A stretch of DNA of 64,000 nucleotides from Alternaria dauci (Eukaryota; Ascomycota; Dothideomycetes; Pleosporales; Pleosporaceae), in contig NC_091272.1 in NCBI RefSeq assembly GCF_042100115.1, forward strand, positions 4,712,001 through 4,776,000, written 5' to 3'. A program made the position numbers and the translations under genes. Position 1 is the first letter of the stretch, and the number at the start of each line of letters is the position of its first letter. Positions 32,176 to 42,318 of the stretch are shown piece after piece. The notes under the pieces were generated by a model. It ran no database searches, was not told the DNA's origin, and worked only from the letters and a program-made list of their open reading frames with translations.

Positions 32176-34180
32176 TCATAAATGTGTCCTCAACCTCCGT
32201 TGGCTATCCCCCAAGCCCGCATAGTCTCCCGGTCTGTTCACATCTGGCTCCTCTTTCTGATCTCTCACCTTCTGCACCTCGTCCGCCGACCCCTCATACC
32301 CAATAGCCTTCAACCACTGTGAATCAATGTTCTCCAACTGCAGGTACGGACTAACATCGGCCTCTGGGAACTGCTTGTTACACATCGCATAGCCCATACC
32401 CAAGTGTGCCCAGGGATTCTTGTGCATATACTCAATATCGAAGTCTTCGTATCGCGGAGACTTGATAATCTCAGCATAGTGATTTGATGAGCCAGGCCAG
32501 ACAGCATTCACTCGGCCTGTGTCATTGTTCTTATACCAGGATCTGCAGTTATCTTTCCAAACAGTATGCTTGATCCACTCTTGCGCATGCTCGTTGAATT
32601 GATCTGTGATGTCTTGTCGCGGAACCCATGACTTGATGTGGTCGCGTTGCGTCTTCTTGATGATTTGGATTGTGTACTCAGCCACTGCCAGTAAAGGACC
32701 AGTGACTGAGCCGTTTTCTACAGGCCAGGTTGGTCCGATGAACATCAGCCAGTTTGGCATGTCCGGACATCCGAGACCGAGGTAACCTTCAGGCTCATTC
32801 TTCCATTTTTCGTAGAGATCAACGCCGTTTTTGCCGATAATGGGGAAGCGTGGACGGTAGGTTACGTCGAAACCAGTGGCGCAGATTATGGTGTCGACTT
32901 CGCGCTCAATGCCGTCCGCTCCGACAACACCTTTCTCGGTGATCTCATTGACAGCAGTGAAGTGAACGTCGACGTTTGGCTCCTGGATAGCCTTCATGTA
33001 GGGATCGCCTGGGGTTATACGACGGCCTGCAGTAGATTAGCAGCTAATTCCAGCAAGTATCAGATGAAACCTACAGCCAACTTCAAACTTTGGAGTGAAG
33101 CCTTCTAAGAGCCGTTCATCTTTGAGGAACTCCTTCATTCGTTCCTTGAACAGGGCTTGAGCGTCCTTTTGCGATTGACTTCCGGAATAAAATGCGCCCC
33201 ACAGTCCGTTGACCTGGTTCTCGATATCTTTGGCATGTGCAACTAGCTTCCTCGGATCTTTCCGAAAGTCATCGCGTTCTTCTTGGGAGTACTCCTTGTT
33301 CTGACCATAGTTGTTCGCGATCTGAACGAACCACACTCCGGTTCGGACGAAGACATCCATGTGCTTTACGTGCGGCTGCATGGTTGGCACGGTTTGGATA
33401 GACGAGGCACCAGACCCTATAACAGCTACACGGTCGTTCTTCCATTCTCCACTCTGGTAATCCTTCGGCCAGGTTGCTGTGTGAACAACGCGACCCTTGA
33501 AGCTGTTGATGTCCTTGATGCCTGGCCATTTGTAGTTGTTTAATATACCAGAAGCGTAGAGGAGAAGGTCACATTCCTCTTGAAACTCTCTTTCTTGGCC
33601 GGATGAGGTCTTCTGACGGAGAGTGACTTTCCATTTACCCACGTCGTCTTGCCACTCGGCCCTGGTAGCCTCGGTGTTGAATGTCATATACTTGCGTAAG
33701 TCGAACACATCGCAGACCTTTTCGAGGTATTTTTGTATGTCTGGAGCATAGGAGAAGAAACGAGGCCAGTCTGGGTTCAGAGCGAAATTGAGGGTGTAGG
33801 CATGCGACGGGATATCGCAAGCACATCCTGTCGCGTTTTAGCTAAACTCAGCCATCCTTGCCATACGTCCATACCTGGATACCTGTTTTCTAGCCATGTG
33901 CCTCCCAAGTTAGCATTTTTCTCGTAGATAACATGCTCGACATTTTGCGTGTTCTTCTGGATCTGGTATGCCATCTGGATACCCGACAAGCCGGCCCCGA
34001 TGGTCAAAATCTTAAGCTTCCGAGATGAGGGGTCCTGATAGATCATCAGTTCACGTCTCAAGCATTCCAGTCATCTTGATGTACATCGTAGACTATATCT
34101 GGGATGTTGTATCCGCCGGATCCTGGGGTAGAATAATCCCATCTTTGGCTGCTTCCTATTGCGTTGAGGTCAGGACCCAT
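32176..34180 (-). CDS. Baeyer-Villiger-type flavin monooxygenase
   Basis: FAD- and NADPH-dependent monooxygenase. Exons 34180-34085, 34034-33875, 33827-33075 and 33026-32176 join in phase (introns 50, 47 and 48 nt), 619 aa. First Rossmann motif [21 protein letters not shown], second nucleotide motif GSGASS, and the BVMO fingerprint F-x-G-x3-H-x3-W as [23 protein letters not shown] is restored by the third splice. The ATG-proximal join is the weakest: an unspliced reading keeps VHQDDW but hits TGA, whereas the 50-nt intron 34035-34084 (branch CTGAT, acceptor TATCAG) keeps the frame. Relatives often keep sequence like that removed by this intron, so a 1-base frameshift is an alternative. The substrate is unknown; relatives act on ketones, steroids or polyketide intermediates. 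Confidence 0.85.
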
Positions 34181-34936
34181 GGCGAAGGTTTTCGAGCGAA
34201 GGAGTCGTGATGAGATGGGTGTTGAGCTGTAAGTGGGTTCTGCGATGCGATGTAGCGTAAGTTATGTCGAACTTAGTAAGTCGGTAAGCATATATATCAA
34301 GTTTATGTGGTTACTTTAGCTAATGATGACTGTGCGTTGTGTCCAGAAAGATCCTACATCATTCGATGTTGCACGTCGGGTATCGGGTGTACGAGCCGTT
34401 GATGCTGACAGCCTCGTGAGACCCCGAAAAGGCTACATGGAGCACCAATGGGCGAAATGTCACGAAACGGGGCGTAGTTTGACTACTCTAGCATAGAAAA
34501 CCGATCAATGACTTGGTCGGACACTGCGCGGGGTTGTTGCGGGGTACAGCATCTCAGGTGGTGGCAACCTTGGAATGTTGCCAAACCAAACTGGTCGTCT
34601 GTTTCGCGCCTAAAGCAATCATGGTTACTTTGTTACTCAGCATTCTCCGGTTGTACAAAGCTCTTGAATACGTAACCAGTGCCAATACTCAGCTTGGCTA
34701 AACTTGGATAATGAATCACCCAATTGGTTGCGTTCAACCAATCTGTAGCCCGTGTCATTACAATGATATGCAGCATATAGACGTCGTTGTACAGTCCACA
34801 GACCATGAAAAGCGCAGCCGTGGCCTTTCCCATGGCAGCTCGAATGTTGATCGCTTCACAGCGCGTCGCTAGTTTAGTAAGTGCATGACTAGTAACAACT
34901 GTCATCGAACATCAGCTTCTTCTTGGTTGCACACGG
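34181..34936. other. Intergenic, nothing recognised
   Basis: About 750 bases between the monooxygenase start and the end of the Ind1-type gene. A minus frame at 34633-34905 gives a 90-residue unrecognised peptide; no support. Confidence 0.4.
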
Positions 34937-35987
34937 CTAACGCTTCAGCCCGATGAGATCTTCGACTTCCTGTGCAATTTTCCCAAAAGCCATCGCTCGC
35001 TCCCCGTCAGGCTCCGCTACCACGGTCGGTTTCCCGCGGTCAGCGTCGCCGCTGATACTAGCGTGTAGCGGAATCTCGCCCAGCATGTTCAATTCATATT
35101 TCCCGCACATGGCTCTGATCTTTTCCATATTTCCAAACACTTCGTGGACGTCGCCGCAACCAGGGCATTTGAAGCCCGCCATATTGCAGACAAGACCCAG
35201 CAGCTTTACATCGACTTTGCGGAAGAGCTCGACGCCTTTCACGGCATCCTTCAGCGACAAATCCTGGGGTGTGGATACAATGAGAGCGCCATCTAGAATA
35301 AGCTGTTGGGTGATGGTGAGCTGGACATCGCCTGTACCAGGCGGCATGTCAAGGACTAGGACATCTAGGCCACCCCACTCTACTTCGTGTAGTAGTTGCT
35401 GCAGGGCTTTCATGACCATGAGGCCTCGCCATGCTACCGGTGATGACTCTGGGATGAGATAGCCCATGGACATGGATTTCAGACCATAGTTGGCCAGTGG
35501 TAATAGTTGATTATCTAGGCCGATTGTCAGAAGTGGATTATAGGATGGACTGATTTACGGACTAACTGGCTGTGAGTCTCGGTTCGCCGGAGAGGTTGAG
35601 TAAGGTTGGTATCGACGGGCCAAAGATATCGGTATCAAGTATGCCAGCTCTGTAACCACGGCGTGCGAAGCTCAATGCCAGATTCACTGCGTCATAGTGT
35701 TAGTGTTTCTGTGTTTGTCAATTGTCCGACGGCGAAGCATACCGGCAATGGTACTCTTGCCAACGCCACCCTTTGCCGATGAGACGGCAATCACTTTCTT
35801 CACGTCTTTGATGTTCCTCTTCTGTGGCAACCCTCGCTGCATCCGAGGCATCTGCGGAGGCGCGCCTGAGCGCGGAAGACCCTGCGCACGACATCAGCCA
35901 TTGCGCCATAGAAAATTGATGTAGTCGTACAAGAGGGTTCTCATGCTGAAGATAGCGCAATGTCGAAAACAATCTTGGCTTCAACAT
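34937..35987 (-). CDS. ind1: Mitochondrial Ind1/NUBPL-type P-loop ATPase
   Basis: Mrp/NBP35-family Fe-S cluster carrier. Ind1 (human NUBPL) delivers 4Fe-4S clusters to respiratory complex I in the mitochondrial matrix. Exons 35987-35931, 35881-35743, 35686-35567 and 35514-34937 join in phase with introns of 49, 56 and 52 nt, 297 aa. The N-terminus [19 protein letters not shown] is a basic, amphipathic targeting peptide. Then [19 protein letters not shown], a conserved pre-loop stretch, and the deviant Walker [37 protein letters not shown] and the cluster-binding CPGC complete the family set. The choice of Ind1 over cytosolic Nbp35/Cfd1 rests on the targeting peptide and the absence of the N-terminal four-Cys motif of Nbp35. 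Confidence 0.9.
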
Positions 35988-36145
35988 TTTGTCGTGGTTT
36001 AGATGGGATTGCGGAGTTGGTCGCGGAGGTGACGCGCATCGGCGAAATGAAACGCCGATGGCATTGAACTTTTTTGTGGAGCAGAGTGAACTTTCTCTTC
36101 GTACACTATTTGCCAGCAACACGCACGACAGATCACCTGTACGCC

Positions 36146-37669
36146 ATGGGAAAGTCCAAGATCAGAGGTAAGAGCCTCAGATTAATGCGATTCAGGATCA
36201 CACTTACATGACCAACAGATTTTGACCCAGAGTCGCTTCTCGACCCTGCGCCGAGCTCCAGCGAAGACGAGCGCTCCGATGCAAGCCTCTCGGAAAATGA
36301 AGACGACAACGCCGGGCGCGAGCATTATACCTCTGTCGGAAAGAGCAAGCTGAGGAAGCCAGTCGAGGTTCCACTTGGCCCGGAGTACACTGGGCGCAAG
36401 GTGGACCGCAAAGCGCTCGAAGACAGCGACAGCGACGATCCGTTTGCCAGAGGCTTCGACAACGAGGACAGTGAAGCGAGCGACGATGAGGAGGGAGATG
36501 GTATGAATGATATAGAGATCGACGACCAAGACGACAGCGCCGGAGAAGACACAAACGGCGGCTCCGACGAAGACATGAGCGACGAAGACGAGGACATGGG
36601 AAGCGCAGAAGAGAGCGGAAGTGACGACGACGCCAATGAAGCAGAAGACTCAGAAGACGATGCATCTGGCGATGATGCCAAGCCCGACGCGTCCACCATC
36701 CGCGACCTCATGTCTGCGAGCAAGTCTTTCACCTCGACAATTGCCGCTGGTGCGCAAAACGATGTAGCAAAGGGAGAAGCTGTCAAGACCCAGCGGAAGA
36801 CATTCGACACGTTACTCAACTCGCGCATTCGACTACAAAAGGCGTTGATCTCGACAAACTCCATGGCCGCAGAGCCTTACAAGACGGAGGCTGCGCAGGA
36901 CGCTCCCATTGAGGCAGCGGAGGCAGCAGCTCTAACTCTTCTGAACAATCTTACGAACCTCCGGCTTTCTCTGGAGGAGTCGCGGACAGGCCAGAAGCGG
37001 AAGCGCACAGCATTCGACTCCAGTACGCCGTCGTCTGAGATCTGGGCCAATATCCAAGACAGCGAGAAGACCACCCTCCCGCACCGCAAAGCCGTCCTCG
37101 AACGCTGGTCAAACAAGACGAAAGCCACAACCGTAACAAACAACAAAGCCCGCCTCAACGCGTCCGCGCAACAGACTCTGACCGAAGTCCTCGACTCCCA
37201 GCTAACATCATCCCACCTGGTGACCCGCACCCAAACCCCACGTTCCTGCGCGCCCCTTCAGTCTTCTGGCAAAGCTGTCCAGCCCGACCCCGCAATCTAC
37301 GACGACGCCGACTTCTATGGTCTCATGCTCAAGGAGCTTCTCGAACAGCGCTCAGCCGACCTCAACGCAAACGGAACCGCCGAGTTCGTCGTACAAGCGC
37401 CGTGGCAGGTTGCTCGCGAAGCCAAGACGAAGAAGGTTGTCGACACAAAGGCTAGCAAGGGCAGAAGGTTACGATACACAGTGCAGGAGAAGCTGCAAAA
37501 CTTCATGGCGCCCGAAGATAGAGGCGAGTGGGGTGACAGGCAGAGGGACGAATTGTTCAGTAGCTTGTTCGGGCAAAGACTGGGGCTTGGGGAGAATGAC
37601 GACGTGGAGAGTGAGGAAGAGGGTGGTGTGGATGCTGAAGAGGCTGGTCTGATGTTGTTCAGAAGTTGA
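36146..37669 (+). CDS. bfr2: Bfr2/AATF-type ribosome biogenesis protein
   Basis: Nucleolar protein of the AATF/Che-1/Traube family (yeast Bfr2), part of the small-subunit processome. Exons 36146-36167 and 36219-37669 with a 51-nt intron give 490 aa. After MGKSKIRDFDPESLLDP comes a long Asp/Glu/Ser tract (about residues 70-165), which is usual here. The AATF region contains ARGFDNED, RDLMSASKSFTSTI and LLNSRIRLQKALISTN. The C-terminal TRAUB domain reads YDDADFYGLMLKELLEQRSA, then RRLRYTVQEKLQNFMAPED and FSSLFGQRLG. The first ATG is close to and divergent from the Ind1 gene (about 160 bp), a shared promoter between two housekeeping genes. Confidence 0.92.
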
Positions 37670-37897
37670 TAGTTTGTATCTGAGTAATTGAGTTGGCCAC
37701 GAAGCCATTAGCATGTCTGGCATATCGAAGGGCCCGTACCATCGCCGCGGTACAGTTCTCTGTGTAATACTTTTCGGATGGCACTTTGGTGATCACCGCA
37801 TCCTAATGCAAACAGCATCTCCAAGAAGTTGTGAACGAAGATTAATAGTATTATCCGCAAGCCTTCCCAGCGCAAAGTTCCGAACAAAATATTCTAT

Positions 37898-39716
37898 CTA
37901 AATCGGAGGCTTCACCTCGCCCTCGGCATAATCCACAGCAATCTTCTTCGCCCCAGGTGTCGGCTTGGGGTAAGTTGTCCTCCTCTTCGCTCTAACATAA
38001 AAGTTCATCGGCCTGATGAGCTGGAACTCTGGGTCATACGACACCGCCTCCTCGCCCTCCTTGAAGAACTCGTACCTGTACACCAATTCCGGCAACAGCA
38101 CCTTGACCTCTCCAAGCGCAAAGTTGAACCCGATACAACTACGTGGACCAGTGGCGAAGGGCATGTACGAGTTCTTGGGTCGGTTGGAAACTTCCTCGGT
38201 ACCCCAACGGTCAGGGTCGAAACGGTCAGGGTTCGACCAGATCTGTGGGTTGTTGTGGATGGCGTGCAGGGCACAGATCACGACGGATCCAGCCGGCAGC
38301 TTGTAGCCGCCTGGGACGATACAGTCAACCTTTGCCGTGCGTCCAGGTTGGAAAGAAGGGTTGTGAAGGCGTTGAGTCTCTTTGACAAACTTGTCGAGGA
38401 AAGTCAAGCCGTCGGAGAGCTCTGGGGTCCATTTGGTGTTTTCATTTACACCGGCGTCGACGAGTTCTTGAAGGAGGCGGTCCTGGTTGCCTTCGTAAAC
38501 ACAAAGGGCGTAGATAAGCCATGATAATAGGGATGAGGTGGTGGTGAAGCCGGCACCAGCAATAGGAAGCAGGTTGGGGATGACAAGCTCACGGGGTAGC
38601 TTGTTGCCCTTGTCATCGGTGGCGCGTTTCAGGTAGTCAACTACACAGCTGGCACCTAGAGCTGCGGAGTGCAGTGGCAGATCATCCTCGCTGCTTCCTT
38701 TTGGTGCTTGGTCAATTGCTTGGTTGAGGATGGTCCATAGCCTGTATCGGATCTTGTCCAGATCATACGCAGCTGTGAACGGGATAGCGCTGAGCTTCGC
38801 GTACCAAGCACCTCTTGAAGAGACCTTTTTGTTGAGGGAAAGTGAATGGGCAATCAAAATGACTAGCTCGCTCAGCGGTGCGTCTGGGTTGTCAAAATGG
38901 TGGGCGTCGTATCCAAGTGCGAACTTGAAGACTGTCTGAGACGCAAGCTTCAACATGTACTGGTACACATTCCAGGCTTCGCCTTCCTCATCAAGCTTGT
39001 CGAAAACCTTGAACGAGTCTTTTACCGAGGCCTCCATCAGCGGCGTGTAATGTCTGATTGCCTTTGGTGCCATGGAAGGCGGGATGAACTTGTGTGCTTG
39101 CCTCCATGCATCGGTGTCAGTATCGCAGATGAAGAGTGCTCTGTTGTCTTTGATAGCGGCCAAAGGGTGCTCAGGAGTAATGTGCTTGCTGAAAAACGCA
39201 GACTCCTGGAAGGCCACAGTCGCGATAGCAGGATCGTTTGTCAAGTAGTTCTGTTTGCCCATGGTCTCGTACTTGATCAACGATCCATACTTTTGGAAAA
39301 GACGTGCATGGTTCCCCTGAAAGATATTAACGACTGTTCGCCTTCTTATCAGACTGGACTCACAAGATGGTCGGGGAAGACCTCGTAATAGCTTCCAACG
39401 AAAGGAAGACCCGTTGGGCCTGCAGGATCGCGAATGGCTTGACCGTCAACAGTGATTCCGATCTCTTCATCGCAGTCCAACACAGCGTCCAGGTCGGTGA
39501 GGTCATCTCCCTTGGAATCTTGCAGCGCGATGCCTGGTGGAATATAAGTTTGGGTCCAGATCAATGACAAGTGTGCCTACCTGTGGATTGGATGATATTG
39601 TATTGCTCGGCTATAGCAATTTGCAGCGCTTCGAAGTCATGATATTGATCGATGTGAATGTCCTGGCGAAAGACATCTTTGCCTTGCCCAACAAGGTAGA
39701 AACTTTTGATAGTCAT
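37898..39716 (-). CDS. Cytochrome P450 with non-membrane N-terminal domain
   Basis: Haem monooxygenase. Exons 39716-39581, 39533-39364 and 39316-37898 join in phase (two 47-nt introns), 574 aa. Instead of a membrane anchor, the first ~95 residues form a charged region (MTIKSFYLVGQGKDVF, DFEALQIAIAEQYN, LTDLDAVLDCDEEIGITVDG), followed by DPAGPTGLPFVGSY, where a P450 proper begins. This N-part could be a small alpha/beta (ubiquitin- or PB1-like) domain; that is a guess. The P450 core has the I-helix AGAGFTTTSS, ExxR in KETQRLHNP, and the haem loop FATGPRSCIGFNFALGE with its Cys ligand. The C-terminus is hydrophilic. The protein is thus probably soluble or peripherally bound. Convergent with bfr2, about 230 bp apart. 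Physiological substrate unknown. Confidence 0.88.
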
Positions 39717-40382
39717 AATTGCGATGCGATGGAGTTTGGAAATGTCGCACAGTCAACAGGGCTATAACAAGACTAAATGAAAGCACATCAAACTACGTAT
39801 GCCCTTTTCGCAGCAACCCAGCACCTGCAGGCGCTGTGCCTAGGCTGTAAATATGTCGCATCTCCACTGACCAGCAACTGGCGCAGGCGTCGTCGTGCGA
39901 AAGATGCCGAGGAGCCCAATCTGCGCCAATGTGAAGCAAAAAACCCACGTCGTGCGAATAGCCCGGCCGAGCGTTGATCGAAATTTTGTTGTGGTACCGT
40001 TTCAGCGAGATCATTGCGCGTAAGCCTTAGAAGTCGCTCGTCTTGTCGGAGCTCCGATTGTCAGCGGAGACTTGATTGGTTCAGGCTCACAAAGTGCCGA
40101 GGTAAGTGGGGGCTTGGCTCCGCTAACACTGGACACCTCGTGGTAGTCGCTTTGATAGCGCTGTCATTTGTCATGGCGCATCAACAGACCTTGATATTGC
40201 TTATGTCAGAAACCTCGGTCGCGTCTACGTAGTGGATCAGTATGGCCGTTGCACGTTCGCTGCATGAAGCTATGGCGATGATGAAGGGTCTTGGTCAAAG
40301 GCTTTCACCGCCGTGGCCATTGACCTCCTCGGTGCCCCCTTAACGACTCAACGCATCCCATTCATTCGATCCTTACAACACC
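39717..40382. other. Divergent promoter region, P450 and b5 reductase
   Basis: Both flanking genes start outward from this 666-bp gap. No gene recognised inside. Confidence 0.4.
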
Positions 40383-41747
40383 ATGGCCGACGGTGTATAC
40401 ACTCTTCAGGAGGTAGCGAAGCATACCAGCAAGACTGATCTTTGGGTCACCTTGTGGAATCACGTCTACGATGTAACAGACTACCAAGAAGATCACCCTG
40501 GTGGTAAGGAGTTCTTGCTCGAGAACGCTGGCACAGATGCGACCACCGCATATGAGGATATTGGTCACTCTACAGACGCCAGAGAGATTTTGGAAAATTA
40601 CCGCATTGGACGGATCGCAGACGAGGACTGGACCGACCATGAAGCCGCAAAGATGCCCACGATCATTCCAAGCAGAGTTCATGTTGTGAACAACCTGCCT
40701 CCACCAAAGTCATATCGCTTCCAAATTTCAGCACTCGGCTTTGGTCTTGCATCTGTCGTGCTATCCATTGTAGCTGGTCGGAGATTTTCCCCACTTCTGA
40801 ACCGCTTCCAAAGCGCCGGGTTCTGGAAGGGATTCGCTGTCTCTTCTCTCGCCAGTATGGCTTTCGCTGGATATGCCAGTGTGTGGGCAACGAAGAGCTT
40901 TGACGTTGCACACAAGGACTTCAGGTCTTACCCGGCGCATTTCAAAGCCAAGTCAACTTCATCAAAGCCATCGAAGAAGAAGGACATCAACCTTGGTGTT
41001 CTCAACGCTCGTGTCTACCAGCCCTTCCCATTGATCGACAAGTTCAACATTTCTCATGACACCATCCGCTTCGTCTTTGGCCTCCCCAATGAAAACTCGG
41101 TTCTTGGTCTGCCGACTGGCCAGCACATCGCAATCAGGCACGAAGTAGACGGAAAGCAGCTCTCACGGTCATACACGCCAACATCCAGCAACAAAGACCG
41201 CGGCCGCCTGGAACTGACCGTCAAGATCTATGAGGGTGGCAAATTGACACCCTGGCTGAGCAAACTGAACATCGGCGACACTGTCGAGATTCGAGGACCA
41301 AAGGGCGAGATGAAATACCACAAGAATCTTGTGAAGGAACTCGGAATGATCGCTGGTGGCACTGGTATCACACCCATGTTCCAGCTCATACGCCGCATCT
41401 GTGAAGACCCCCGCGACAACACCAAGACGACTTTACTGTACGCCAACAAGACTGAAGGCGATATATTACTCAAGGATGAGCTTGACCAGTTTGCGGAGAA
41501 GTACGACCAGTTCAAGGTTCACTATGTGCTGAGCAACCCATCGGAGAGCTGGACAGGCGACAAGGGCCGGATCAGTAAGAAGATGATTGAGGAGCGTCTG
41601 CCTGCGCCAGCTGGTATGGACACCAAGGTTCTTGTCTGCGGACCGGATCCTATGATGGATTCTATGGTGGCGTATCTACAAGAGCGCGGCTTCAAGGCAC
41701 CTGGCAAGATTTCCAAGCCTCAAGATGAGATTTTCACTTTCCAATGA
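40383..41747 (+). CDS. Cytochrome b5 / NADH-b5 reductase fusion
   Basis: Single exon, 454 aa, both modules in one chain. Residues 5-80 are a cytochrome b5 domain with haem ligands His39 in DHPGGKEFL and His62 in EDIGHS. One or two hydrophobic segments follow, at about 115-130 and 145-165, predicting membrane attachment. The C-terminal half is a ferredoxin-NADP reductase-fold flavoprotein: LPTGQHIAIR, RSYTPTSS (FAD), GEMKYH, GGTGITPMFQLIRRI (NADH) and CGPDPMM. Such fusions supply electrons to P450s and desaturases; a P450 gene lies divergently next door, so functional pairing is possible but unproven. The reductase tail PQDEIFTFQ is normal for the family. Confidence 0.92.
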   Translation: MADGVYTLQEVAKHTSKTDLWVTLWNHVYDVTDYQEDHPGGKEFLLENAGTDATTAYEDIGHSTDAREILENYRIGRIADEDWTDHEAAKMPTIIPSRVHVVNNLPPPKSYRFQISALGFGLASVVLSIVAGRRFSPLLNRFQSAGFWKGFAVSSLASMAFAGYASVWATKSFDVAHKDFRSYPAHFKAKSTSSKPSKKKDINLGVLNARVYQPFPLIDKFNISHDTIRFVFGLPNENSVLGLPTGQHIAIRHEVDGKQLSRSYTPTSSNKDRGRLELTVKIYEGGKLTPWLSKLNIGDTVEIRGPKGEMKYHKNLVKELGMIAGGTGITPMFQLIRRICEDPRDNTKTTLLYANKTEGDILLKDELDQFAEKYDQFKVHYVLSNPSESWTGDKGRISKKMIEERLPAPAGMDTKVLVCGPDPMMDSMVAYLQERGFKAPGKISKPQDEIFTFQ

Positions 41748-42318
41748 TCGTTTGATGGGCTGTAAATCATTTGATAATGGATTTTAGGGTTCTGCGGCGG
41801 CGGCGGCGGCGATGGCGGCAGTGATGTTACCAATGGAGTTGTCGTAGATTCTGCGCTGTTCAGGATTCGTTTTGGATATCTTTCTATGATTCTTCATGAG
41901 CATTGATGCTGCCAAAATTGACTATTGTATTAATACATGAAATTTCTTTCCGTTGTCGAACTGTGTCTGTAGTGTTCTGATGTTCACGATGTTCGCGCTG
42001 TGGCGAGGTTTGCTCATCCCAAAATTTGACCAAGGGCCAGAAATAGCTCGGCCGACCCATCCGTACCCGGCAAGCTGCGTAAATTCCAAATCCTGAGCGA
42101 ATATCGCTCACCAAAAGAGCACAGTACAGATGACGTCTGGACTGGATCGGCACCGCACGGATGTCTATAGTTGTTGAGCAGTGACGTAACATCTACATGA
42201 AGCATTAGCGATTACCAAGAATATACATCATACGTCTCGATACGCTTCGCAGTTACAGGACCAGTGACACCCAAATAGCAAGAGGCATTATCTAGATTAG
42301 AACAGCCCTTAAGCAAAA
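41748..42318. other. Intergenic; short GGC microsatellite
   Basis: Contains (GGC)5 followed by GATGGCGGCAGTG at about 41797-41825, just after the b5 reductase stop. Nothing else recognised; the right part holds the promoter of the next gene. Confidence 0.5.

Noticed and set aside
34633..34905. 90-codon minus frame next to the Ind1 gene
   Set aside because: No domain, no splice partner; it begins and ends in sequence with no coding bias visible.
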